Assembly: GCA_902373595.1 (NCBI GenBank)
Contig: CABKMX010000012.1
Span: 1 to 11,761, forward strand
Direction of reading: 5' to 3'
DNA: 11,761 bases
From: an uncultured Christensenellaceae bacterium
Lineage (GTDB): Bacteria > Bacillota > Clostridia > Christensenellales > UBA3700
Of this stretch, positions 1 through 8,334 are shown one piece after another. Numbering within the stretch: position 1 is the stretch's first letter; the number at the start of each line of letters is the position of its first letter. A program made the translations under genes and the position numbers. The notes beneath the pieces were generated by a model, which ran no database searches, was not told where the DNA came from, and saw only the letters and a list, made by a program, of their open reading frames with translations.

Positions 1-795
1 ACAGGAGCACAGCCCCGCGCCCGAGCGAAGCGCCGCCTCGCCCATCGCCGCAAGTTTGACCGCGCCGACGTATTTTTCGCAGCCGCCGACGATTGCGCAT
101 TTGCCGTAACTGCCCTTGTTGGTGTTGTTTTTGCGTTTCGGGAAAAGCGCCTTGACGTCCTCTTCACGCCAAATGTCGTACTTTGCGCCGACAATCGGGA
201 TGCTGATATCCTTGGTGATGACCTTGCCCGAAAAGTCCTTGCCGTCATTCAAAAAGTGCCCCGTCTTGAACGTCTGCACCGCGACGGTGACGTTTACTTT
301 GACCGCTTTGACCGCGATTCCGCTCGTGCCGTCCAGACCGCTCGCGATATCCGCGGCGATGACAAAACCGCTTGCCGCGTTGAGCCTGTCGATGACCTCG
401 GCATAGACGCCCTTTGGCTCGCCCTTGAAACCGGTGCCGAACAGACAGTCGAGCGCGGTGTCAAAGCGGTAGTCGCACTCGCCTATCGGGCGCACGCTGC
501 CCGGATATTTGCTTTCGAGCAGCTTGCGGTAGTGCGCGCTGTCGGGAGAGATGTTGTCGGAGAGCGCGAACACGGTCGCGTCCTCGCCTCGCCCGAGCAA
601 TATCCGCGCACAGGCATAGCCGTCGCCGCCGTTGTTGCCCTTGCCGCAAAAGACGTATATCCTGCCGCCGCGCGGAACGTGTTTTGCGATGCCTTCCGCC
701 GCCCTGCTCATGAGTTCCAGCGACGGCGTACCGCCCTCTATACAAGCTCTGTCGCTCGCCGCCATCACGGCGGCTGTCACCGCAAATTCATTCAT
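1..795 (-). CDS. nnr: Bifunctional NAD(P)HX epimerase / ADP-dependent NAD(P)HX dehydratase, 5' half (C-terminus cut by window edge)
   Basis: Repairs NADHX and NADPHX, the hydrated, inactive forms of the cofactors. The N-terminal YjeF_N domain epimerises them and the C-terminal ribokinase-like domain dehydrates the S form using ADP (family knowledge). I translated 265 codons, open to the left edge. Visible epimerase motifs are GKGNNGGDG at about residues 51-59, LFGTGFKG at 118-125 and ADIASGLDG at 148-156. The start of the dehydratase domain appears from about 226, with NKGSYGK, an IVGG loop and ALRSGAGL at 255-262. Full-length proteins are near 500 residues, so about half is present. The start is the ATG at 795-793, which has an AAGGAG seven bases upstream and leads into the family-like N-terminus. 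A second ATG at 791-789 is out of frame and stops after four codons. The start overlaps the recX end by 8 bases, implying translational coupling. The family assignment is secure. The missing C-terminal half leaves dehydratase integrity unknown. Confidence 0.93.
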   Translation of the reverse strand, partial: MNEFAVTAAVMAASDRACIEGGTPSLELMSRAAEGIAKHVPRGGRIYVFCGKGNNGGDGYACARILLGRGEDATVFALSDNISPDSAHYRKLLESKYPGSVRPIGECDYRFDTALDCLFGTGFKGEPKGVYAEVIDRLNAASGFVIAADIASGLDGTSGIAVKAVKVNVTVAVQTFKTGHFLNDGKDFSGKVITKDISIPIVGAKYDIWREEDVKALFPKRKNNTNKGSYGKCAIVGGCEKYVGAVKLAAMGEAALRSGAGLCSC

Positions 796-1408
796 CCTCT
801 CTCTCCTTTTTGAGCGCCGCGACGCAGCGCGAGACGTCCTCCCAGCCGTAGCCGCGGTACAGAAGATAGTTGCCCAATTTTGCAAGATAGCCCTGATCGT
901 CCAAATCTTTGCCGCGCGAGTGTCTGCGCGCGAGTTCGAGCGCCTTGTCAAAGCCGTCGAAGCCGTCCAGCGCCGCGGCGATATGCTCGGCGCTCACTCC
1001 CTTGCTTTTGAGTTCCGCCGCGAGGCGCCGCTCCCCCTTTGCCCTGCCGTTGACGGACACATACACCCTCGCGTACTCGGCGTCGTCGAGATAGCCGTAC
1101 TTTTGCAATTTTTCGATCGTCAGTTCGACGACCGCGCGCCCGAACCCCCAATCGTACAGCTTGCCCGTCACCCCTTTGACGGTGGACGGATAGCGCGACA
1201 GATAGTCGAGCGCCTTGTCGAACGCGCGCTGGCGGTCGGACTCCCAAATGATCTTGTCGAGCACCGCGCCGTCTATCTCCTTGCCGACGTACAGCGTGTG
1301 CTTTGCGGCGACGAGCGCGTCGATCGAGCAATAGTATTTGCCGTCGAGATGAAGGTTGAGCCTGTCGGGGATTTTGGGCTTCGGTTCGAGGCGCGTGATC
1401 TCGCTCAT
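788..1408 (-). CDS. recX: RecX family regulatory protein
   Basis: A 206-residue, probably cytosolic, all-helical protein of the RecX family. RecX binds RecA and the RecA-DNA filament and usually limits its recombinase and coprotease activity (family knowledge). Visible family features are the central YLSRYPSTVKGVTGKL segment near 69-84, the strongly diagnostic YGYLDDAEYARVYV at 104-117, the KGERRLAAELKSKGV helix at 124-138, and a C-terminal repeat with LLYRGYGWEDV. These fit the three tandem three-helix repeats of RecX after a longer N-terminal extension, as is common in Bacillota. The ATG start sits in an ATGA overlap with the ygiQ stop, and an AGGAGG at 1414-1419 inside ygiQ lies five bases upstream. 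The last 8 bases overlap nnr. recA is not in the window, so the regulatory target is assigned from the family alone. Confidence 0.92.
   Translation of the reverse strand: MSEITRLEPKPKIPDRLNLHLDGKYYCSIDALVAAKHTLYVGKEIDGAVLDKIIWESDRQRAFDKALDYLSRYPSTVKGVTGKLYDWGFGRAVVELTIEKLQKYGYLDDAEYARVYVSVNGRAKGERRLAAELKSKGVSAEHIAAALDGFDGFDKALELARRHSRGKDLDDQGYLAKLGNYLLYRGYGWEDVSRCVAALKKEREDE
803..808 (-). promoter_or_regulatory. Ribosome binding site that decides the nnr start
   Basis: The minus strand reads AAGGAG here, seven bases before the ATG at 795-793. It lies inside the last codons of recX, so nnr translation initiates within the recX message. The spacing favours this ATG over the out-of-frame ATG four bases further on. 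Confidence 0.75.
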
Positions 1409-3276
1409 CTTCCCCTCCTCTGCCGCTTGCCGTTAGAGCGGTTTTTCGCCCCGTATCCTGCGCCGTCCGCATTGTGTTTCGCTGCAATCGCCTCCGCCCT
1501 TGTCGGGCGTATCAGACACTGCCTGCCGAACCCAATCAGATCCTCTCGCCCCGCAAGTCGCAACGCCTGTTTGACGAGTTCGTAGTTGCGCGGCGCGCGG
1601 TATTGCATCAGCGCGCGCTGCATCGCCTTTTCGTGCCGATCGCGCGGCACATAGACCTCTTCGCCGCTGTCCGGGTCGATGCCGGTGTAGTACATACAGG
1701 TCGACTTTGTCGACGGCGTGGGGTAAAAGTCCTGCACCTGCTCGGGCATATATCCGATTGAGTGCAGATACTCGGCAAGGCGCACCGCGTCGGCGAGCGT
1801 ACAGCCGGGGTGCGACGAGATCAGATAGGGGACGAGATATTGCTTTTTGCCGAGCTTGGCGTTGAGTTCGTCATACCTCTTTTTGAATTGAAGATAGACC
1901 TCGAAAGGCGGCTTGTTCATCCTCTTGAGGACGTCGTCCGAGACGTGTTCGGGCGCGACTTTGAGCTGGCCGCTGACGTGGTGCTTGACAAGCTCGCGCA
2001 AAAACTCGTCGCTCTTGTCGTACATCACATAATCGAAGCGGATACCGCTGCGGACGAACACCTTTTTGACGCCGTCGAGCTCGCGCAATTCGCGCAGCAG
2101 GTCGAGGTATTCGCGGTGGGAAACTTGCAGCGCGGGGCACTTTTTCCAGCCTATGCACTGTCTGTCCGTGCACGCGCCGACCTTGGTCTGCTTGGCGCAC
2201 GCCGGATCGCGGAAGTTGGCGGTCGGTCCGCCGACGTCGTGGATATAGCCCTTGAAATCGGGCATCGCGATCAATTTTTTCGCCTCTTCGACGATGCTCT
2301 CCCTGCTGCGCTTTTGGACAATCCGCCCTTGATGATAGGTCAGCGCGCAATAGTTGCACGACCCGAAACAGCCTCTGACCGACGTCAGCGAAAAGCCTAT
2401 CTCCTCCATCGCAGGCACTCCGCGTTTGTAGACGGGATGCGCGCGCCTCTCGTACGGCAGCGCGTAGACCTCGTCCATCTCCTTGACCGACAGCGGGCGC
2501 TGGGGCGCGTTTTGGACGAGCCATCTCTCCCCCTGCCTTTGCGCGATGGGCTTGCCGGCAAAGTCGGCGTTGCGCGACTGGATGTTGAACGCGTCGACGT
2601 ATTTGCGCTTGTCGCCGCTCACCTCTTCGAGCGAGGGGCAGACGAGCATGTCGCCGCGCTCTATCGCCTTTGTCTGCCGCTCGGTGAGCGCGTCGGTCAT
2701 ATAGCAGGTGCCGCGCACGTCGCGTATGCGCCCTAGCGGCACTCCCCTGTCGAGCAGCGCGCAGATGTCCTTGATCGGTCTCTCGCCCATGCCGTAGATG
2801 AGCAGATCCGCGCCCGACGACGCCAAAACGGACGGCAGCACGCGGTCGCTCCAATAGTCGTAGTGCGCGAAGCGGCGCAGCGAAGCCTCAATGCCGCCGA
2901 TGACGACGGGGACGTCCGGAAAGAGCCGTTTGAGCGCGCGGCAATAGACGTCGACGCAGCGGTCGGGACGTTTGCCGACGTCGCCGCCCTCGCTGTACAC
3001 GTCGCGTTTACGCCTGATCTTGGCGACGGTGTAGTTGTTGACCATGCTGTCGACGACGCCGCCGGTGACCAAAAAGCCCAGCCTCGGCGCGCCGAAGCGC
3101 ATATAGTCCCCGTCACACTGCGGCTGCGGAAGCATCGCGACCGTATAGCCGAGCGAGACGAACAGCCGCGAGACGATTGCGTGCCCGAACGACGGGTGAT
3201 CGCAATACGCCTCGCCGATTACATATACGAAATCGGGTGCGCTGTCAAGCTCTTTCGGCGAGATCGGAAGGAACAA
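1405..3276 (-). CDS. ygiQ: YgiQ family radical SAM protein (TTG start)
   Basis: A 623-residue YgiQ/UPF0313 radical SAM protein; the reaction catalysed by this family is not established to my knowledge. Domain order fits the family. An N-terminal domain with GEAYCDHPSFGHA covers about 21-33 and GGIEASLRRFAHYDYWSD about 127-144. The radical SAM core carries CFGSCNYC, giving the CX3CX2C iron-sulfur ligands C303, C307 and C310. A second cysteine group follows (C360, C369, C374, C380). A DUF3362-like C-terminal part runs from about 512, with DFYPTPSTKSTCMYYTG and a region ending near IGFGRQCLI, then a basic tail. I chose the TTG at 3276-3274 because MFLP is the usual family N-terminus and an AGAGGTG lies just upstream. 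It follows purL by 51 bases across a hairpin and is coupled to recX by an ATGA overlap. The family call is firm; the function is unknown. Confidence 0.94.
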   Translation of the reverse strand: MFLPISPKELDSAPDFVYVIGEAYCDHPSFGHAIVSRLFVSLGYTVAMLPQPQCDGDYMRFGAPRLGFLVTGGVVDSMVNNYTVAKIRRKRDVYSEGGDVGKRPDRCVDVYCRALKRLFPDVPVVIGGIEASLRRFAHYDYWSDRVLPSVLASSGADLLIYGMGERPIKDICALLDRGVPLGRIRDVRGTCYMTDALTERQTKAIERGDMLVCPSLEEVSGDKRKYVDAFNIQSRNADFAGKPIAQRQGERWLVQNAPQRPLSVKEMDEVYALPYERRAHPVYKRGVPAMEEIGFSLTSVRGCFGSCNYCALTYHQGRIVQKRSRESIVEEAKKLIAMPDFKGYIHDVGGPTANFRDPACAKQTKVGACTDRQCIGWKKCPALQVSHREYLDLLRELRELDGVKKVFVRSGIRFDYVMYDKSDEFLRELVKHHVSGQLKVAPEHVSDDVLKRMNKPPFEVYLQFKKRYDELNAKLGKKQYLVPYLISSHPGCTLADAVRLAEYLHSIGYMPEQVQDFYPTPSTKSTCMYYTGIDPDSGEEVYVPRDRHEKAMQRALMQYRAPRNYELVKQALRLAGREDLIGFGRQCLIRPTRAEAIAAKHNADGAGYGAKNRSNGKRQRRGR

Positions 3277-3280
3277 TTTT

Positions 3281-3287
3281 CACCTCT
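3281..3287 (-). promoter_or_regulatory. Ribosome binding site for the TTG start of ygiQ
   Basis: The minus strand has AGAGGTG here, with only four A bases between it and the TTG at 3276-3274. No in-frame ATG gives the family's MFLP N-terminus, so this site supports the unusual start codon. The short spacing and TTG start together suggest modest translation. Confidence 0.65.
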
Positions 3288-3298
3288 TGATACAGTTC

Positions 3299-3319
3299 GG
3301 GCGCCGACGAGCGGCGCCC
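3299..3319 (-). other. GC-rich stem-loop between purL and ygiQ
   Basis: A perfect 8-bp inverted repeat (GGGCGCCG / CGGCGCCC) encloses a 5-base loop in the 51-base gap between the purL stop and the ygiQ start. On the transcribed strand it is followed by GAACTGTATC with no run of T, so it lacks the U-tract of an intrinsic terminator. It could be a weak terminator, a pause site, or a 3'-end stabilising or processing structure. The T-rich flank (GTTTAGTTT) lies on the other side and would only serve rightward transcription. Confidence 0.5.
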
Positions 3320-3327
3320 CGTTTAGT

Positions 3328-6300
3328 TTACAGGAAGTACTTGACGCCGCTCTTGAACAACTGCATGTCGTAGTTGCCCTCGACGTTGCGGTAAAGGTTG
3401 TCGTCGAGACGTTCGGCGTGCCCCATCTTGCCCAGCACTCTGCCGTCCGGGGAGATGATGCCCTCTATTGCGCACATACTGCCGTTGGGGTTGAACGGCG
3501 AGACCATCGTCGCGTTGCCGTCCAAGTCGACGTATTGGGTCGCGACCTGTCCCGCGGCGATCAGCTTGTCGAGTTCCGCGTCGCCCGAGACGAACCTGCC
3601 CTCGCCGTGACTGACCGGCACCTTGAACACGTCGCCGACCTTGACGGACGACAGCCATGGCGACTTGTCTGTCGCGACGCGGATGTCGACCATCGTCGAG
3701 ACGTGGCGCGAGATGTTGTTGAAGGTCAGCGTGGGCGCGTCCGCAAGCTGTTCGCGGATGTCGCCGTACGGCACGAGCCCCAATTTGATCAACGCCTGGA
3801 AGCCGTTGCAGATGCCCAGCGCGAGCCCGTCGCGCTTGTAGAGCAACCTCATGACCGCCTCGGCGATCGCGGGATTGCGGAAGGTCGTCGCGATGAACTT
3901 GCCGCTGCCGTCCGGCTCGTCGCCGCCCGAGAAACCGCCTGGGAACGCGAGGATCTGCGACTTGTCAAGCTCTTTGACGAGCGCGTCGACGCTCTCCTGA
4001 ATGTCCGCGGCGCTGCGGTTCTTGATGACGAACACCTTCGCCTTCGCGCCCGCTCTTTCGAACGCCCTCGCGGTGTCGTCCTCGCAATTAGTGCCCGGGA
4101 ACGCCGGGATGAGCACTCTGGGGACGGCGACCGCCGGCGCGGTGCGCAGGCAATATCCCGCCCTTGCGGAGAAGTTCTCGGCGTCGCCGACTGCCGGCGC
4201 GGTGGTCGGATAGACCTTCTCGAGCGTGCCCTCGAACGCCGCGGCAGCGTCGTCAAACGTCACGCGCTTGCCGCCGAGGACGATGTCCCTGCCGCCCAAA
4301 ACGGCGACCTGTTTTGCGCCGAGCTTGTCCAGACCGCACGCGTCGTCGGCGACGAAGAAGATGTCGCCGAAACGTGGCGCGAACATGTCCGCGCTCACCT
4401 TGTCGAAAGTCACGCCGACGCGGTTGCCGAGGCAGCTCTTGACCACGCCCGCGACGAGACCGCCCTCTTCGACGACGCCCGCCGAGCGGACCTTGCCGCC
4501 GTCGATCGCGTCGTGGAGCGCGGAATAGATCGCCAAGACCTTTTTGAAATCGGGCACGCCGTAGCCGTCGCGCGGCATCGCGAGCGCAAAGACTTTGCCC
4601 TCTCCGTCAAAGGTGTTGGAGATGAGTTTGCTCGCCCTGTAAATGCCCATGCCGAAGCAGATCAGCGTCGGCGGGACGTCAATGTGTTCGAACGTGCCGC
4701 TCATGCTGTCCTTGCCGCCAATCGCGCCAAGCCCCAAGCCTATCTGCGCGTACAGTGCGCCGAGAAGCGCCGAAAGGGGCTGTCCCCAGCGCTCGGGCTC
4801 CTTGTTGAGGCGCATGAAGAACTCTTGCAGCGACAGCCTGACCGTGTCGACGGACACGCCGCTTGCTACGAGTTTTGACGCCGCGGTCAAAATGGAATGG
4901 ATCGCGCCGACGAACGGCGAATCTTCGAGCAGCTGCGGCGAGCAGCCGAACGCGGACACGGTGACGGTGTCCGTCTCGCCCTTGACCGGAGGTTTCGCCG
5001 CCATCACGCTCGCGGGAGTCAACTGATATTTGCCGCCGAAGGGCATCAGCACGCTGCGCGCGCCGATCGTCGAGTCGAACATCTCGCCCATGCCCTTTTG
5101 CGAGCAGACGTTGAGCCGTTTGAGTTCGCCGAGCAGCGCCTTGTCGAGATCGCCGCTCTCGACCGCCTTTGCGGTCTCCTTTTGCGGCGCGTCGAGATAG
5201 CCCTTGGGAGCGTCGACGATGTGCGCGCTCTGACGCTGTTTTACGCCGTTGGTGTCGAGGAACGACCTCTTGAGGTCGACGATGACCCTGCCGGCGAAGT
5301 ACATGCGCATGCTGCCGGTGTCGGTTACCTCGGCGACGACGGTCGCGTTGAGATTTTCCTCTGCGGCGAGCTGTTTGAACCTCTCGACCGAAGACGCCGC
5401 GACGACGACCGCCATGCGCTCCTGCGACTCGGAGATCGCAAGCTCGGTGCCGCTCAGACCGTCGTACTTTTTGGGCACTCTGTCGAGATAGATGTCGAGG
5501 CTGTCCGCAAGTTCGCCGATCGCGACGGACACGCCGCCAGCGCCGAAGTCGTTACACTTCAAAATGAGCCTGCTCGCCTCGGGGTTGCGGAAGAGCCTCT
5601 GCAACTTGCGCTCGGTGGGAGGATTGCCCTTTTGCACCTCCGCGCCGCAGACCTCGACCGACTTTTCGGTGTGCGCCTTGGACGAACCCGTCGCACCGCC
5701 GCAGCCGTCTCTGCCGGTGTCGCCGCCGAGCAAGATGACGACGTCGCCCTTGACCGGTCTTTGACGGACGACGTCCGCCTTTTTCACGCCGCCGATGACG
5801 TAGCCCGTTTCGAGGCGCTTTGCCTTGTAACCCTCGTCGTACATCTCGTGCACGAGCCCGGTCGCAAGCCCTATCTGGTTGCCGTAGCTGGAATAGCCAG
5901 CCGCTGCGGTCTTTGTGATGACGCGCTGGGGCAGCTTGCCCTTGAGCGTCTTGTCAATGCTCTCGTTGGGGTCGGCGCAGCCGGTGACGCGCATCGCCTG
6001 ATAGACGTACGCTCTGCCCGAAAGCGGATCGCGAATCGCGCCGCCGAGGCAGGTCGCCGCGCCGCCGAACGGCTCTATCTCCGTCGGGTGGTTGTGCGTC
6101 TCGTTCTTGAACATGATCAGCCACTCCTCGGGCTTGCCGTCCACGTCTACAGTGACGTTGACCGAGCAGGCATTGATCTCTTCGCTGACGTCGAGGTTGT
6201 CGAGCTTGCCCTGCGAGACGAGCTCCTTGACCGCGATCGTCGCGATGTCCATCAGACAGCGGTATTTGTCCTTGCGCTTGGAATTGAACTTGGCGAACAG

Positions 6301-7053
6301 GCTCGTATAGAGGTCGAACGCCGCCTTCAAATGCGGATTTTGCGAATCTATCCTGATGTCTGTCAGTTCGGTCGCGAACGTCGTGTGACGGCAGTGGTCG
6401 GACCAATAGGTGTCTATGACTTTGAGCTCGGTCTCGGACGGGTCGCGCCCCTCGCCCTTGAAGTAATCGCGCACAAAGACGAGGTCGTCGACGCTCATCG
6501 CAAAGCCTATCTTCGCGTGATAGGCGGCGACGTCCGAGTCGCTCATCGCGACAAAGCCGTCAATCGTCGGCACCGTGGTCTGCGCCTCCGTCTTTTGGAC
6601 GAGGGTCTCGGGAAGTTCCGCGCTGCCCTCGCGGCTCTCGACGGGGTTGATGATGTACTTCTTGATCGCGTCGATATGCTCGTCGCAGCCCTTGACCGCA
6701 TAGACGGTCGCGCACTTAATCAGCGGCCTTTCGCCTGCGGAGAGCAGCTGCACGCACTGCATCGCACTGTCCGCGCGCTGATCGTACTGACCGGGCAGAT
6801 ACTCGACGATGAACGTCGCATATCCGTCGAGCGCGGGCAGGCTGTCCTCGAACACGTCGTCGACGGGAGGCTCGCTGAAAATGGTCGCCTTTGCCTCGGC
6901 GAACAGTTCGGGATCGAGATCTTCGATGTCGTAACGGATGAACTGCCTGACGTCCTCGCAGGCGAGCCCGAGCACGCCGGCGATGTCCGAACGGGTCTTT
7001 TGGGCGCCGACGTCCATGCCGCGCTTTTTCTCGACGAAAATTCTTTTGACCAT
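3328..7053 (-). CDS. purL: Phosphoribosylformylglycinamidine synthase, single-chain form with PurS-like and glutaminase domains
   Basis: Converts FGAR, glutamine and ATP to FGAM. At 1241 residues it is a single-chain enzyme of the clostridial large type, not the split PurS/PurQ/PurL set. The N-terminal PurS-like and linker region (about 1-215) starts VKRIFVEKK, typical of this clade. The synthetase body has SDHCRHTTF near 218-226, HNHPTEIEPFGGAAT at 320-334, NDFGAGG at 501-507 and GGKDSMSG at 779-786. The glutaminase domain starts near 978 with RVLIPAFPGTNCEDD. Its catalytic triad is intact: C1082 in GICNGFQ, and H1212 and E1214 in GHAER. The ATG start has an AAGGAG that overlaps the purD stop codon, with only 9 bases between the genes. 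No separate purS or purQ is needed. It is the last purine gene here; ygiQ follows after a 51-base gap containing a hairpin. Confidence 0.97.
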   Translation of the reverse strand: MVKRIFVEKKRGMDVGAQKTRSDIAGVLGLACEDVRQFIRYDIEDLDPELFAEAKATIFSEPPVDDVFEDSLPALDGYATFIVEYLPGQYDQRADSAMQCVQLLSAGERPLIKCATVYAVKGCDEHIDAIKKYIINPVESREGSAELPETLVQKTEAQTTVPTIDGFVAMSDSDVAAYHAKIGFAMSVDDLVFVRDYFKGEGRDPSETELKVIDTYWSDHCRHTTFATELTDIRIDSQNPHLKAAFDLYTSLFAKFNSKRKDKYRCLMDIATIAVKELVSQGKLDNLDVSEEINACSVNVTVDVDGKPEEWLIMFKNETHNHPTEIEPFGGAATCLGGAIRDPLSGRAYVYQAMRVTGCADPNESIDKTLKGKLPQRVITKTAAAGYSSYGNQIGLATGLVHEMYDEGYKAKRLETGYVIGGVKKADVVRQRPVKGDVVILLGGDTGRDGCGGATGSSKAHTEKSVEVCGAEVQKGNPPTERKLQRLFRNPEASRLILKCNDFGAGGVSVAIGELADSLDIYLDRVPKKYDGLSGTELAISESQERMAVVVAASSVERFKQLAAEENLNATVVAEVTDTGSMRMYFAGRVIVDLKRSFLDTNGVKQRQSAHIVDAPKGYLDAPQKETAKAVESGDLDKALLGELKRLNVCSQKGMGEMFDSTIGARSVLMPFGGKYQLTPASVMAAKPPVKGETDTVTVSAFGCSPQLLEDSPFVGAIHSILTAASKLVASGVSVDTVRLSLQEFFMRLNKEPERWGQPLSALLGALYAQIGLGLGAIGGKDSMSGTFEHIDVPPTLICFGMGIYRASKLISNTFDGEGKVFALAMPRDGYGVPDFKKVLAIYSALHDAIDGGKVRSAGVVEEGGLVAGVVKSCLGNRVGVTFDKVSADMFAPRFGDIFFVADDACGLDKLGAKQVAVLGGRDIVLGGKRVTFDDAAAAFEGTLEKVYPTTAPAVGDAENFSARAGYCLRTAPAVAVPRVLIPAFPGTNCEDDTARAFERAGAKAKVFVIKNRSAADIQESVDALVKELDKSQILAFPGGFSGGDEPDGSGKFIATTFRNPAIAEAVMRLLYKRDGLALGICNGFQALIKLGLVPYGDIREQLADAPTLTFNNISRHVSTMVDIRVATDKSPWLSSVKVGDVFKVPVSHGEGRFVSGDAELDKLIAAGQVATQYVDLDGNATMVSPFNPNGSMCAIEGIISPDGRVLGKMGHAERLDDNLYRNVEGNYDMQLFKSGVKYFL

Positions 7054-7062
7054 GATTTCTCC

Positions 7063-8325
7063 TTACTTTTTGATGCCTATATCCGTGCGCCAGAATGCGC
7101 CGTCGAACTTGATCTTTTGTACGTTTGCGTACGCCTTGGCTCTTGCCGCGGCGATGTCCTTGCCGCGTGCGGTCACGCCTATGACCCTGCCGCCCGACGT
7201 GACGAGACGTCCGTCCTTGTCGAACGCGGTGCCGGCATGATACAAAGTGACGTCCTTGTCAATGTCGCCGATCTCGATCGGCACGCCCTTTTTGTAGCGG
7301 CCGGGATAGCCGCCCGACGCGAGGATCACGCAGACCGCCGCCATGTCGTCCCACTCGATCTCGACTTCGCAAAGCCTCTCGTCGATGATCGCGTCGAAGA
7401 TCTCGTAAAGGTCGGTCTTGAGGCGCGGCAGCACGACTTGCGTCTCGGGGTCGCCGAAGCGCGCGTTGTATTCGAGCACCTTGACTCCGTCCGCGGTCAG
7501 CATCAATCCGAAATAGAGCACGCCCTTGAACGTGCGTCCCTCGGCGTTCATCGCCTTCATCGTCGGCAAAATGATGTTTGCCATCGTCTCGGCGGCGATG
7601 TCGTCCGTGTATGCCTGCGACGGCGAGAACGTGCCCATGCCGCCGGTGTTCGCGCCCTCGTCGTTGTCATAGGCGCGCTTGTGATCCTGGGACGACACCA
7701 TCGGGACGATGGTCTTGCCGTCGGTGAACGCGAGCACGGACACCTCTTTGCCGGTCAAAAATTCCTCGATGACGACGACGTTGCCCGCCGCCTTGAACTT
7801 TTTGTCGACCATCATCTCTTCGAGGGCTTCGAGCGCCTCTTTTTTGTCGTTGCAGATGATGACGCCCTTGCCCAGCGCGAGCCCGTCCGCCTTGACGACG
7901 AGCGGATACTTCGCGCCCTCGGCATACTCGCACGCCGCCGCATAGTCGTCGAACTCGCGGTAGTCGGCGGTCGGGATGCCGTACTTTTTCATCAATTTTT
8001 TGGAGAACGCCTTGGACGCCTCGATAATCGCCGCGTTTTTGTGCGGACCGAACGCGCGGAAGCCGTTGCTCTCCAGCATGTCGACCATGCCCATCGCGAG
8101 CGGGTCGTCGGGCGCGACAACCGTCATCACGATGTCGTCGTGCGCCTTGACGAACCCGAGCACTCCTTCGAGGTCGGTCGCCGCGATCGGAGCGCACTCC
8201 GCGATCTCCGAAATGCCGGCGTTGCCGGGCAAACAATAGAGTTTGTCGACGTGTTTGCTCTTTGACAGCGCGAGACAGATCGCGTGTTCTCTGCCGCCGC
8301 CGCCCACTACGAGTACGCTTGCCAT
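7063..8325 (-). CDS. purD: Phosphoribosylamine-glycine ligase (GAR synthetase)
   Basis: Joins glycine to 5-phosphoribosylamine using ATP, giving GAR, the second step of purine synthesis. The 420-residue length is normal for a monofunctional PurD. Visible motifs are the nucleotide-binding VVGGGGREHA at 6-15, LPGNAG at 32-37, the ATP-grasp element KADGLALGKGV at 145-155, DHKRAYDNDEGANTGGMG at 214-231, and the metal-binding EYNARFGDPE at 285-294. The ATG start is 9 bases after the purH stop. Its AGGAGG at 8330-8335 touches that stop codon, so reinitiation by ribosomes finishing purH is likely. The gap to purL is also 9 bases. PurD's unstable substrate phosphoribosylamine is made by PurF, which is not encoded in this window. 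Confidence 0.97.
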   Translation of the reverse strand: MASVLVVGGGGREHAICLALSKSKHVDKLYCLPGNAGISEIAECAPIAATDLEGVLGFVKAHDDIVMTVVAPDDPLAMGMVDMLESNGFRAFGPHKNAAIIEASKAFSKKLMKKYGIPTADYREFDDYAAACEYAEGAKYPLVVKADGLALGKGVIICNDKKEALEALEEMMVDKKFKAAGNVVVIEEFLTGKEVSVLAFTDGKTIVPMVSSQDHKRAYDNDEGANTGGMGTFSPSQAYTDDIAAETMANIILPTMKAMNAEGRTFKGVLYFGLMLTADGVKVLEYNARFGDPETQVVLPRLKTDLYEIFDAIIDERLCEVEIEWDDMAAVCVILASGGYPGRYKKGVPIEIGDIDKDVTLYHAGTAFDKDGRLVTSGGRVIGVTARGKDIAAARAKAYANVQKIKFDGAFWRTDIGIKK

Positions 8326-8334
8326 ATGCCCTCC

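Noticed and set aside
1700..1714. GTCGAC-TTT-GTCGAC inverted repeat
   Set aside because: It lies inside ygiQ and encodes part of a conserved PTPSTKST segment, so the codons explain it. There is no T-run and no site context.
3321..3331. GTAAACTAA word shared by the purL end and the purN-purH gap
   Set aside because: A nine-base match in two AT-richer non-coding spots is not enough to call a repeat or operator. In one copy it includes the purL stop codon.
4897..8265. A 1122-codon plus-strand open frame spanning purL and purD
   Set aside because: It is codon-aligned antisense to two certain genes, its translation is arginine/aspartate/leucine-rich with no recognisable domain, and codon bias explains its openness.
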